Source of the DNA: Betaproteobacteria bacterium UBA2592
GTDB lineage: Bacteria; Pseudomonadota; Gammaproteobacteria; Burkholderiales; Rhodocyclaceae
Reading direction: 5' to 3'
Length of the DNA stretch: 12,507 nucleotides
NCBI GenBank assembly: GCA_002340095.1
Contig: DDKS01000013.1
Span: forward strand, 1 to 12,507
Part shown: one piece after another, positions 5,089 through 12,507 of the stretch
Position numbering within the stretch: the stretch's first letter is position 1
Layout: the number at the start of each line of letters is the position of its first letter
The notes under the pieces: generated by a model
What the model was told of the DNA's origin: nothing
Seen by the model: only the letters and a program-made list of their open reading frames with translations
The model's database searches: none
Program-made: the position numbers and the translations under genes

Positions 5089-6564
5089 GTGTCCGGTCTG
5101 CAGAGCGTATTTCACGTCAGCATCGGGGTGATTGCCGCCCTGGCCCTGTTCCTGGGCCTGCTGTTCTGGTATCTGCGCGACATCACCCAGAAGCGCCACA
5201 CGGTGCTGCGCAACTTTCCGGTCATCGGCCATCTGCGTTTCTTCTTCGAGCACCTGGGGGAATACTTCCGTCAGTATTTCTTTCTCAACGACCGGGAAGA
5301 GATGCCTTTCAACCGGGCCACCCGGGCCTGGGTCTACCGGCTGGCCAAGGACGAGGGGGGCATCATCGGCTTTGGCTCTACCTACAACAACCAGGAAAAC
5401 GGGGCGATCATCTTCGTGAACGACCCTTTTCCGGTGCTGGAGGAGGACAAGCTGCCCACGCCGCCCCTGGTGATCGGCGAAGGCTGGTGCCAGCATCCCT
5501 TCGTTGCCACTTCGCTGGTGAATGTGAGCGCCATGAGCTATGGCGCCATTTCCAAACCCGCCGTCCAGGCCCTCTCCAGGGGGGCTGCCCTGGCGGGGTG
5601 CTGGATGGATACGGGCGAGGGCGGCCTTTCTCCCTATCACCTGGAGGGCGGCTGTGACATCATCTTCCAGATCGGCACCGCCAAGTACGGGGTGCGCGAC
5701 AGCACCGGGAACCTGGACCCGCAAAAACTCAGGGAAATGGCTGCCCACGAAACCGTGCGGGCCTTCGAGATCAAGCTTTCCCAAGGGGCCAAGCCGGGCA
5801 AGGGCGGGGTGCTGCCGGCCGGCAAGGTGACGCCGGAAATCGCCATGATCCGGGGCATTCCCGTGGGGCAGGACTCCCTCTCCCCGAACCGGCACCGGGA
5901 TATCGCCAATGTGGAGCAACTGCTCGACAGCATCGAGCGGGTGCGCGACCTGACCGGCAAGCCGGTGGGCATCAAGACTGCCATCGGCGGCTGGCAGCTG
6001 ATGCACGACATGGCCGAAAGCATCCAGCGCCGGGGGCTGCACTGCGCGCCGGATTTTCTCGTGATCGACGGCGGCGAGGGGGGGTCCGGGGCGGCGCCCC
6101 AGGCCCTGGCCGATCACATGTCCCTGTCCATCATGGAGGGCCTGCCCCGGGTGGTGGACGCCCTGACGGAGAGCGGCCTCAGGGAAAGGATGCGGCTGGT
6201 GGCGGCAGGCAAGCTGGTGACTCCGGCCAAGGCCGCCTGGGCCCTGGCCTGCGGGGCCGATTTCGTCAACACGGCCCGGGGCTTCATGTTCTCCCTGGGC
6301 TGCATCCAGGCCCTGCGCTGCCACGCCAACACTTGCCCCACCGGGGTGGCGACCCACAATCCCCGCCTGCAGCGCGGCCTGGTGGTGGAGGACAAGGCCC
6401 TGCGGGTGGCCCATTACGCCCAGAACATGAACAAGGAGATCGCCATGATCGCCCACTCCTGCGGCCTCAAGCACCCCCGGGAGCTACGCCGGCAGCATGT
6501 GCGCATGGTCCAGCCCAACGGGCTGTCCGTGGCCCTGTCTACGCTCTATCCGATGTCGTCCTGA
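5089..6564 (+). CDS. Membrane-anchored FMN / 3Fe-4S glutamate-synthase-like protein
   Basis: A 491-residue protein with an N-terminal membrane helix (about residues 10-29) followed by a domain homologous to the FMN-binding synthase domain of glutamate synthase large subunits (Pfam Glu_synthase). Visible motifs are SYGAISKPAVQALSRGAAL, GEGGLSPYHLEGGCDIIFQI, KLSQGAKPGKGGVLPAGKV, and IDGGEGGSGAAP. A C-x5-C-x4-C set at C405, C411 and C416 (RCHANTCPTGVATHNP) matches the 3Fe-4S ligands of glutamate synthase. The N-terminal glutaminase domain and the C-terminal GXGXG region of true GltB are absent, so it may not make glutamate from glutamine; the physiological substrate is unknown. GTG at 5089 is preceded by AGGGGGA (5076-5082), a strong ribosome binding site. 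Its last 26 bases overlap the end of the opposing cyclase gene. Confidence 0.92.
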   Translation: MSGLQSVFHVSIGVIAALALFLGLLFWYLRDITQKRHTVLRNFPVIGHLRFFFEHLGEYFRQYFFLNDREEMPFNRATRAWVYRLAKDEGGIIGFGSTYNNQENGAIIFVNDPFPVLEEDKLPTPPLVIGEGWCQHPFVATSLVNVSAMSYGAISKPAVQALSRGAALAGCWMDTGEGGLSPYHLEGGCDIIFQIGTAKYGVRDSTGNLDPQKLREMAAHETVRAFEIKLSQGAKPGKGGVLPAGKVTPEIAMIRGIPVGQDSLSPNRHRDIANVEQLLDSIERVRDLTGKPVGIKTAIGGWQLMHDMAESIQRRGLHCAPDFLVIDGGEGGSGAAPQALADHMSLSIMEGLPRVVDALTESGLRERMRLVAAGKLVTPAKAAWALACGADFVNTARGFMFSLGCIQALRCHANTCPTGVATHNPRLQRGLVVEDKALRVAHYAQNMNKEIAMIAHSCGLKHPRELRRQHVRMVQPNGLSVALSTLYPMSS

Positions 6565-8551
6565 AGGTGGTCAGGGTCTGTCCCAGGCAGATCCGGTCGC
6601 GGCCCTGGTACTTGGCCTGGTAGAGGGCCTGGTCGGCCCGGTTCAGCAGTTCCTCCAGCACCGCGCCCCGGGTCGGCAGGCCTTCCAGGCCGATGCTCAC
6701 GGTGAGGGAGATTTCCCCCTCCTGGCTGGGGATGCGCAGGGCGCGGATGCGTTCCATGAAGCTTTCCAGCAGGGGGAGCGGCTCCAGGATGTTCTGGGCC
6801 GAAAACAGGATGACGAACTCCTCGCCCCCGAAGCGACCCGTCAGGGCGCCACATTCCTGCTGCAGGGCGGTGATTTCCCGGGCGATGCCCTGCAGGGCCC
6901 GGTCCCCGGTCAGGTGGCCCCAGGTGTCGTTGATGCGCTTGAAGAAATCCGCGTCGATCATGGCGGCGCAGACCCAGGGGCTAGGACTGGTCTGCAGGAT
7001 GCGGGCGGCTTCGGCCAGGAAGGTGCGCCGGTTCAGGAGGCCGGTGAGACCATCCAGACGCGACAACTGCTCGATGGTCTTGCGGGCCGTGGCATCCACG
7101 TGGAAGGCGGTCATCTCCACCAGGGAGCCATCATCATCCTTGACCGGGCTGATGGAGACATCGGCCCAGAAATAGGATCCGTCGCGCCGGATGGTCTTGA
7201 TCTCGCCCTGCCAGAACTGTCCGGCCTGCAGGGTTTCCGGCAGCTTGTTGCTGCCCAGCACCTTCTTGTCGAACAACTGCAGGAGTGGCTGGCCGATCAG
7301 CTGCGCCGGCTCGAAGCCGGTCTGGCGGCAGAAGGCGCGGGTGACCTCGACGATGCGTCCTTCCCGGTCGGTGCGGGTGATCATCACGTGCTCGTCGATG
7401 ATGCCGGCAAAGCGGGCCAGCTTGTGGTGGGCAGCCTCCAGGGCCAGCTGGGCGGCGGTCCGGGCCTCGATCTCCTGGGTCAGGCGGCGGTTGGCCTTGG
7501 TCAGCACCAGGCTGCGGAAGGCGAGCAGCAGGGCGCCCAGCCCGAGCAGCACGGCCAGTCCCTTGAGCCAGCCATAATCCCGGGGCCGGTCCGGGGTATA
7601 GAAGAAGCCATCCAGGTCGCGGGCATCCGGGTTCATGCCGAAGCGGGCGAAGGTGTCGGCAATGTGCTGCCAGCGGCCCGGGTTGCTGTGGCCGATCTGC
7701 ACCAGTTCGGGGGTGATCAGTTCCTTCAGCACCTTGGCTTCGAAGGCCAGGTGTTCCCGGCTCTTGCCCTGGCTGTTGTAGCGGCGCAGGATCAGCTCGA
7801 TGATTTCTTCCGGGTTAGCCAGCGCGTATTCCCAGCCCCGCAGGCTGGCCTGGCGGAAGGCGGCCACGGTTTCGGGGGATTGCCGCTCCATGTCCCGGGT
7901 GGAAAACAGCACGTCGCTGTAGAAATCCATGCCATAGGTCTGGGGCCGCAGCACCCGGTGGGGGATGCCCTGCTGCTGCAGCAGGAAGGGTTCGTTGGAG
8001 AGATAGGCATTGAGCGCCACCACCCGGCCCTGCACCAGATCATCGAGATGCCGGCCCTCGGTGACGAACTGGACCCGCTCCAGGGGAATGCCCTCGTTGA
8101 CGAACATGGCCTTCAGTTCCACGTCCTCGTCGTTGCCCAGCAGCAGCACCGGGCCGGCGCCCGCCAGGTCGGCCGGGGTGTCCGCCTTCCTGCCACGCAC
8201 CAGCAGCACCGAGGGGGAATGCTGGAAGATCGGCGCCAGCATCAGCACCGGCTTGCCGTTCAGGAAGGCATTCACCAGCCCGGCGTTGGCGATGCCGAAC
8301 TGGGCCCGGCCGGCCAGCACCTCGTCCAGGGGGCTGATGCCCGGGCCGCCCTCCTTCAGGGTTACATCCAGTCCGGCTTCCTGATAGAAGCCCTTATGCA
8401 GGGCGGCGTAGTAGCCGGCGAACTGGAACTGGTGCAGCCAGCGCAGTTGCAGGGTGACTGGCGTCTGGGCCAGGGCGGGCAGGGTGGCCAGCAGGGCCAG
8501 CAGTCCCAGGCAGAGTCCCCGGGACAGGGAAGGACGGAAGCTGACGGGCAT
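6539..8551 (-). CDS. Diguanylate cyclase with periplasmic NMT1/THI5-like sensor and PAS domain
   Basis: A 670-residue receptor-type enzyme expected to make c-di-GMP from two GTP. Order: signal peptide (1-28, cleavage after ALA); a periplasmic NMT1/THI5-type substrate-binding domain (about 30-300, with LQLRWLHQFQFAGYYAALHK and EGGPGISPLDEVLAGRAQFGI); a membrane helix (about 323-345); a short coiled stretch; PAS (about 380-490); GGDEF. The catalytic GGEEF is at 575-579, preceded by the Mg/GTP region IDADFFKRINDTWGH; NRADQALYQAKYQGRD near the end is typical. The allosteric I-site RxxD expected before GGEEF is replaced (ECGA at the aligned position), so product inhibition at that site is probably absent. 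The ligand could be a pyrimidine or another small metabolite. It starts 26 bases after tamB ends, so it is probably the second gene of a tamB operon; no clear Shine-Dalgarno is visible. Confidence 0.93.
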   Translation of the reverse strand: MPVSFRPSLSRGLCLGLLALLATLPALAQTPVTLQLRWLHQFQFAGYYAALHKGFYQEAGLDVTLKEGGPGISPLDEVLAGRAQFGIANAGLVNAFLNGKPVLMLAPIFQHSPSVLLVRGRKADTPADLAGAGPVLLLGNDEDVELKAMFVNEGIPLERVQFVTEGRHLDDLVQGRVVALNAYLSNEPFLLQQQGIPHRVLRPQTYGMDFYSDVLFSTRDMERQSPETVAAFRQASLRGWEYALANPEEIIELILRRYNSQGKSREHLAFEAKVLKELITPELVQIGHSNPGRWQHIADTFARFGMNPDARDLDGFFYTPDRPRDYGWLKGLAVLLGLGALLLAFRSLVLTKANRRLTQEIEARTAAQLALEAAHHKLARFAGIIDEHVMITRTDREGRIVEVTRAFCRQTGFEPAQLIGQPLLQLFDKKVLGSNKLPETLQAGQFWQGEIKTIRRDGSYFWADVSISPVKDDDGSLVEMTAFHVDATARKTIEQLSRLDGLTGLLNRRTFLAEAARILQTSPSPWVCAAMIDADFFKRINDTWGHLTGDRALQGIAREITALQQECGALTGRFGGEEFVILFSAQNILEPLPLLESFMERIRALRIPSQEGEISLTVSIGLEGLPTRGAVLEELLNRADQALYQAKYQGRDRICLGQTLTTFRTTSDRA

Positions 8552-8577
8552 GGATGGGCTGGAAAAGGGATGACCCG

Positions 8578-11500
8578 CTATTCTTTCACAGCTTCAGGTT
8601 TCGAGGCGCGGCCCTGGGGTTCGCCGCCAGCGCTGCCGAAGCGGAAGTTGTAGAACAGGTCCACCGCGTTGTCGGTACCTGCCTGGCCCACCAGGGAAAG
8701 GCGCCGGCCTAGGGCCAGGGTCAGCTTCACCACGCTTTCGGTGCCCGCCAGGGACTGCTCGTAGGAGAGATTGAGGCCCTTGGCCAGCTGGGTGCCGACC
8801 CGCACCACCTGGTCGCTGGCGCTGGCCTCGCCGGCACCGAAGCCGGCACTGCTGGCCACCTGGCTGCGCAGGGGGGCGCTGCCGCCGCTCTTGCCGACGC
8901 TGACGTGGAGGCCCAGGGCCTGCTGCAGCTCCCGCAGCACGCTCCCCGGGCCGCCCTCCTGGCCCCCCAGGATGGCATTGGCGGCGGTGAGCAGGGTGGT
9001 GAGGTCGGCGCCGCTCTGCTGTTCCGGGGCTTCCCCCAGCACCAGCCAGGAGAGCTTTTCCGCATCCGGCACATTGGGATTGGAAACCAGGGTGATGACC
9101 GGCCTGGTGGCCGTGCCGGTGATGCTCACCCCGGCTTCCACGGCCTGATGCTTGCGCAGGGCGCGGATGTTGAGGGCCGGGTTGCTGACCAGGCCGTTGA
9201 AGCTGAGGATGCCCTGCTCGATCTCCAGCTTCTGTCCATAGGCGTCGAAGCGACCGTCCACGGTACGGATGCTGCCCGTGGCGCGCAGGGGCTCCAGGCC
9301 CCGGGCGCTGAGCTGCAGGGCGCCACGCAGGCGGCTCTGGACCCCGGCGCCGGCAAAGTGGAAGTTGCGGCCCAGGTCCACCTCCAGGTCCAGGGCGGTT
9401 GTCAGGGGCCGGGGCGGTGCCGGGGCGGGATCTGCCCTGCGGCGCACCACCACGTCGTCGGAAAGCTTGGGGGCGCCCATTTCGGCCAGTTGCCAGTAGC
9501 CCCCGTCGACGCTGAGCCGGGCGCCCAGGTCGAGCTGCTCCTGTTCCAGTTTCAGGCTGCCCTGGCCGGAGAGCGCCACCCATTGCCGGGGTTTTTGCAT
9601 CACGCCCAGCCGTTCCAGCCTGAAGTCGAGCTGGCCACCGGCTCCCGTTCCATCCGCCGCCCCGAGGGCGAGGCGGCCTTGGCCCTCCAGCCGTCCGGGG
9701 CTGGCGATGACGGGCTGGAAGCCCTCCTGCTGCTCCCGGTTCAGGGCCCGGGGCAGGGGGGCGTGGGGGCTGGTGAACTGCAGCTTTTCCAGGGTCAGGC
9801 TGTGCTCGTCGAAGCTGAGTTGCAACTGGCCGGACTCCAGTCTCAGGCCGCTTTCCAGTTCCCGCAGTTGCAGGGCCTCACCCTTCAGTTGCCCGGCGAG
9901 GCGGGGCGCCAGGGGCGTGCCCGCCAGTTGTGCCTGGGCTTCCAGGCGGCCCCCTACCTGCAGGTTCTGTCCCAGCAGCGGGCTGGCCCAGCCCAGGTCG
10001 GCCATGTGGGCCGTGATCTGGCCGCTCCAGGGCTGGCTGATGGGGGCCCGGGCATGGAGGCGGATGTCGCCCTGGACCTGGCCGAGGCGCTCGCCCCGGG
10101 CCTTGAACTGTAGTCGGGGCTGACCTTCGAGCGCCAGGTCCAGGCGGGCTTCGGTCAGGCCCAGGGCGGTGCCGGCGGCAGGCCCCAGCTGCAGGTCTCC
10201 TTCCCGGCGCCAGAGGCTGAGCTGGCCCTTGGGGCTGCTTCCCAGGCTCAGGTCCCACTGACCGTCCAGGCGCAGGCTGCTGTGGGCCAGGGCGGGGGCA
10301 AAGGTACCGGGGGGCAGGGCCTCCAGCTTGCCGGCGCTCTGCCATTGATTGCCCTGGCGGTTCAGCTTGTCGATGGCGAGGCGCCAGCTTTCCCCCTTGA
10401 TCCTGCCCTGGAAGCGGGCGGGGCCGAAGCGGACCGCCTCCCCGAGGCTCACGGCGGCCGGTTCGGCGAGGCTGAGCAGGGGCGTGCCGCCACCCAGTTC
10501 CAGGCTGTCGAGCTGGCCGCGCCAGTTCTGCCCCTGGAACCCGCCGCCGGCCTTGAGTTTGAGCGGTGCCCTGGCGAGCAGGGCCAGATCGGGGAGGCCC
10601 AGGGTGGTTTCCAGTTCGAGGCGGTGTTGCTGACGGCTGCCTGCCACCTGGAGGCGGGTGGCGGAGAGGCTGCGGGCCCCGCCCCCGGCCCGGGCCAGTT
10701 CGAGCCGGGCCAGGTCCAGGCGCAGTTGCAGGGGGTCCCGGGCTGCCTGGCCCATGCGCGCTTCCAGGTTCAGCCCCTGGAGCTGGAGCAGGCCGGGCAG
10801 GGTGAGGCTGCGGCTGCTGGCAGTGCCGCTCACCCGGGGCGTCCGCAGGGCGCCAGCCAGTTGCAGCCGGGCTTGCAGATCGCCGCCCAGGCCCAGGTCC
10901 CCCAGCCGGGGGGCGTTGATCTCCAGTTGCAGGCTGTCGCCCGGCTCGCCCAGGGCGCCCCGGGCCAGCAGCCGGTTGTTGCCGGCCGTGAGATTCACGT
11001 CCACCCCCCGGACCTGCTGGGGGGAGACCTCCAGCTTGCCGCCCCCGGCGAAGGCCTTGCCGGCGATGCGGCTGTCCTTGAGGGCGAATTCCAGGGCGAG
11101 GCGGAAGGGCTCGCTGAAGCGGGCGGCGGCGGCCAGGCTGCCGTTGATCCGGGCCTGGGGCAAGCTGCCTTCCAGGCGGGCCGGGTCGAGGCCGGTGATC
11201 TCGCCCTGGAGCCTGAACCCGCCCGGGCCTTCCAGGTCCAGATCCAGCCCACCCTGGAAGCGGCCGCCGCCGGGGAAGCCGGCTGCCATTTCCGAGAGCT
11301 GCAGGGTCTTGTCCTGCCAGTACAGGGCCGCCTGGAGGGTTTCCAGGGGCAGGCCCCGGTGCTCCAGGGGGGCGCTCCGGCGGTTGGCGAGGCGGAGCGG
11401 GCCGCCGAGGGTCAGAGATTTACCGGGCTGCGGGCTCAGGTCCACCTCCAGGTCCAGGTCGGCCGTGGGGGCGGCTCCATGCCAGAGGGCCGGATTCAGG

Positions 11501-12294
11501 CCGGTGAAGCGGGCCTGGAGCAGGCTGAAGGGCTGGCGGGCGAAGGGGGTGAGGGTGGCCACCAGGCTGCCCTGGGTGCCCTGGCCTTCCACCTGGCCGG
11601 TGATGGGTAGTTGGGCCAGGGGGCCGTCGGCCTTGAGGGCGAGGCTGACCGGGTAGTCGGCCAGCTGGCCCTGTGCGGTGAGGCTGGCCTTGAGGGGCAG
11701 CGCCGCCATGCCTCCGAGTTCGGCCTCGGCCTCGACCCGGAGGGCGTCGTGCTGGAAACTCAGGGCGGGCAGGCGGTGGGTCTGGCCGTCGCTCTCCAGG
11801 CGGGCCTGGAGCTGGGTGAGCAGGGGGGCGCTTGCCGCCTCCGGGCCGTCCAGGTGGAGGCTGTCCAGGGTCAGGGCCTCCACCTGCAGGGCGAGGGGCA
11901 GGGTCAGTTCCCGGGGCGGCGGCGTGTCGGGGCCTGGGGCCCGTTGCAGCCGGAGTTCCCGGGCTTCCAGCCGGTCGATGGCGAGCCGACCCTGCAGCAG
12001 GGCGCCAGGCTGCCATGCGAGCTTGAGGCCCGACAGTCGGACCGCATCGCCTCCCTTTTCCCAGCGCAATTCATCCACCGCCAGGGGGCCCAGCAGCCGG
12101 CCCCGGGCGCCCGTCACTTCCAGTTGTCCGCCACTTAGCCGGCCGGCCAGGGCCAGGCTGGCCTCCAGGCCGGAGGGGGTGCCCAGCAGCCAGGCGGTGC
12201 CGGCGCCCAGGCCCAGGCAACCGAGTCCCAGGCCGAGCAGGGCGCGGCGCAGGCGTTTCCTGGGGGGCGGGGGCGGCAGGTCGGGTGTGTTCAT
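8578..12294 (-). CDS. tamB: Translocation and assembly module inner-membrane protein TamB
   Basis: A 1238-residue AsmA-like protein: a short cytoplasmic N-terminus (MNTPDLPPPPPRKRLRR), one membrane helix (about 17-38), then a long periplasmic region of repeated beta-strand segments expected to form a hydrophobic-groove bridge between the membranes. The C-terminal DUF490/TamB domain is clear: LTTALDLEVDLGRNFHFAG, GSIRTVDGRFDAYGQKLEIE, SFNGLVSNPALNIRALRK, VTL-type strands around TRPVITLVSNPNVPDAEKLS, and the final LFYNFRFG. The family works in outer-membrane protein insertion with TamA and in lipid transport. No tamA is seen next to it. I start at ATG 12294: GAGG (- strand, 12306-12303) lies eight bases upstream. 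The frame is open to 12480, but that extension only translates the palindromic repeat. The ribosome binding site and two bases of the start codon belong to that repeat. Confidence 0.95.
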   Translation of the reverse strand: MNTPDLPPPPPRKRLRRALLGLGLGCLGLGAGTAWLLGTPSGLEASLALAGRLSGGQLEVTGARGRLLGPLAVDELRWEKGGDAVRLSGLKLAWQPGALLQGRLAIDRLEARELRLQRAPGPDTPPPRELTLPLALQVEALTLDSLHLDGPEAASAPLLTQLQARLESDGQTHRLPALSFQHDALRVEAEAELGGMAALPLKASLTAQGQLADYPVSLALKADGPLAQLPITGQVEGQGTQGSLVATLTPFARQPFSLLQARFTGLNPALWHGAAPTADLDLEVDLSPQPGKSLTLGGPLRLANRRSAPLEHRGLPLETLQAALYWQDKTLQLSEMAAGFPGGGRFQGGLDLDLEGPGGFRLQGEITGLDPARLEGSLPQARINGSLAAAARFSEPFRLALEFALKDSRIAGKAFAGGGKLEVSPQQVRGVDVNLTAGNNRLLARGALGEPGDSLQLEINAPRLGDLGLGGDLQARLQLAGALRTPRVSGTASSRSLTLPGLLQLQGLNLEARMGQAARDPLQLRLDLARLELARAGGGARSLSATRLQVAGSRQQHRLELETTLGLPDLALLARAPLKLKAGGGFQGQNWRGQLDSLELGGGTPLLSLAEPAAVSLGEAVRFGPARFQGRIKGESWRLAIDKLNRQGNQWQSAGKLEALPPGTFAPALAHSSLRLDGQWDLSLGSSPKGQLSLWRREGDLQLGPAAGTALGLTEARLDLALEGQPRLQFKARGERLGQVQGDIRLHARAPISQPWSGQITAHMADLGWASPLLGQNLQVGGRLEAQAQLAGTPLAPRLAGQLKGEALQLRELESGLRLESGQLQLSFDEHSLTLEKLQFTSPHAPLPRALNREQQEGFQPVIASPGRLEGQGRLALGAADGTGAGGQLDFRLERLGVMQKPRQWVALSGQGSLKLEQEQLDLGARLSVDGGYWQLAEMGAPKLSDDVVVRRRADPAPAPPRPLTTALDLEVDLGRNFHFAGAGVQSRLRGALQLSARGLEPLRATGSIRTVDGRFDAYGQKLEIEQGILSFNGLVSNPALNIRALRKHQAVEAGVSITGTATRPVITLVSNPNVPDAEKLSWLVLGEAPEQQSGADLTTLLTAANAILGGQEGGPGSVLRELQQALGLHVSVGKSGGSAPLRSQVASSAGFGAGEASASDQVVRVGTQLAKGLNLSYEQSLAGTESVVKLTLALGRRLSLVGQAGTDNAVDLFYNFRFGSAGGEPQGRASKPEAVKE

Positions 12295-12461
12295 CCTTAA
12301 AACCTCAGTTAAACCACAGAGGCACAGAGACGCCGAGGAAAAACAAAGACTTGTCCTGGAGGGCCAGGTCACTTTCTGGGTGCGCGTGGAAGAAAATGCA
12401 AGCCATTGTTTTTTTTGAAACTCTCTGTGTCTTTGTGTCTCTGTGGTGAGGTTTTTAGGAT
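12293..12461. repeat. 169-bp palindromic ACAGAG-type intergenic repeat
   Basis: The ends are near-perfect inverted repeats: ATCCTTAAAACCTCA (12293-12307) matches the reverse complement of 12447-12461 at 14 of 15 positions. Inside them, CCACAGAGGCACAGAGAC (from 12314) pairs imperfectly with the reverse complement of 12421-12446, about 20 of 26 positions. The middle (about 12340-12420) is unique sequence with a small CCTGG/CCAGG hairpin (12355-12368). No transposase is encoded, so this is a non-autonomous, MITE- or REP-like element. Similar CCACAGAGACACAGAG motifs are familiar as dispersed repeats in many bacterial genomes. Its left end reaches into the tamB start codon. A second, truncated and inverted copy begins the window (1-22). 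Confidence 0.85.
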
Positions 12462-12467
12462 CAGAAC

Positions 12468-12491
12468 AAAGGGGGCGCAAGCCCCCTTTTT
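12468..12491. terminator. Intrinsic terminator upstream of the tamB repeat
   Basis: AAAGGGGGC (12468-12476) and GCCCCCTTT (12481-12489) form a perfect 9-bp stem with loop GCAA. The + strand reading ends in five T residues (12487-12491) and the - strand reading in TTTGTT, so it could work both ways. The most likely user is a - strand gene entering from the right: on that strand a TGA (12493-12491), preceded by ATG GCC CAG GAA, falls directly before the stem, although which frame is coding cannot be decided from 17 bases. It would separate that gene's transcript from tamB. Confidence 0.75.
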
Positions 12492-12507
12492 CATTCCTGG
12501 GCCATCA

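Noticed and set aside
6497..8653. A 718-residue + strand open frame opposite the diguanylate cyclase.
   Set aside because: It is an antisense shadow caused by high GC; the - strand frame has clear domain motifs and the + strand product has none.
8905..11610. Long + strand open frames (8905-10113 and 10282-11610) opposite tamB.
   Set aside because: Repetitive Gln/Gly/Ala-rich translations with no motif, explained by antisense reading of GC-rich tamB codons.
12295..12480. A 62-residue N-terminal extension of TamB to 12480.
   Set aside because: It translates the palindromic repeat (TTETQRHRE and FSSASLCLCG are typical of such translated repeats) and would put extra sequence ahead of the normal cytoplasmic start and membrane helix.
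1..12507. CRISPR array, tRNA, rRNA, integrase or defence system.
   Set aside because: No regularly spaced repeats, no tRNA-like folds and no matching protein motifs were seen; the genes are housekeeping, envelope and signalling.

Overview
The window is GC-rich chromosomal DNA, probably from a betaproteobacterium of the Rhodocyclales type (Azospira/Dechloromonas/Thauera-like). That placement rests on base composition and protein style, not on a marker gene. It holds eight complete genes, mostly housekeeping or envelope functions with two signalling proteins, and no phage, integrase, transposase, CRISPR array, tRNA or rRNA.

Left part, + strand. Bases 1-22 are the cut-off end of a repeat that returns, inverted, at the far right of the window. 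A strong intrinsic terminator (53-80) closes a gene lying off the left edge. Next come a polytopic membrane protein with paired-histidine helices (120-1283) and threonine synthase thrC (1316-2749), which ends in its own terminator (2767-2791). The next leader carries a cyclic di-GMP-I (GEMM) riboswitch (2846-2958) with an extended -10 promoter just upstream. It controls a GTG-started HDOD-domain signalling gene (3025-3936).

Middle part. On the - strand, nadC (quinolinate phosphoribosyltransferase, 4171-5034) is followed by a 45-residue two-helix membrane protein with a very strong ribosome binding site (3950-4087). nadC is divergent, across a 54-base gap, from a membrane-anchored FMN / 3Fe-4S glutamate-synthase-like protein (5089-6564, +). 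That gene overlaps tail-to-tail by 26 bases with the next - strand gene.

Right part, - strand. tamB (8578-12294) is followed 26 bases later by a diguanylate cyclase with a periplasmic NMT1/THI5-like binding domain, a PAS domain and a GGEEF active site (6539-8551). Upstream of tamB lies a 169-bp palindromic ACAGAG-type repeat (12293-12461). Its inner end supplies the tamB Shine-Dalgarno sequence and two of the three bases of its start codon. A terminator (12468-12491) separates it from whatever lies to the right.

The two most notable points are regulatory. First, a c-di-GMP riboswitch drives an HDOD gene in the same window as a c-di-GMP synthase gene, and its aptamer core can pair with RNA just before the HDOD ribosome binding site. 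Second, a mobile-type palindromic repeat has become the translation start region of tamB and would fold that site into a stem in any read-through transcript. All statements come from reading the sequence; no database search or folding program was run.
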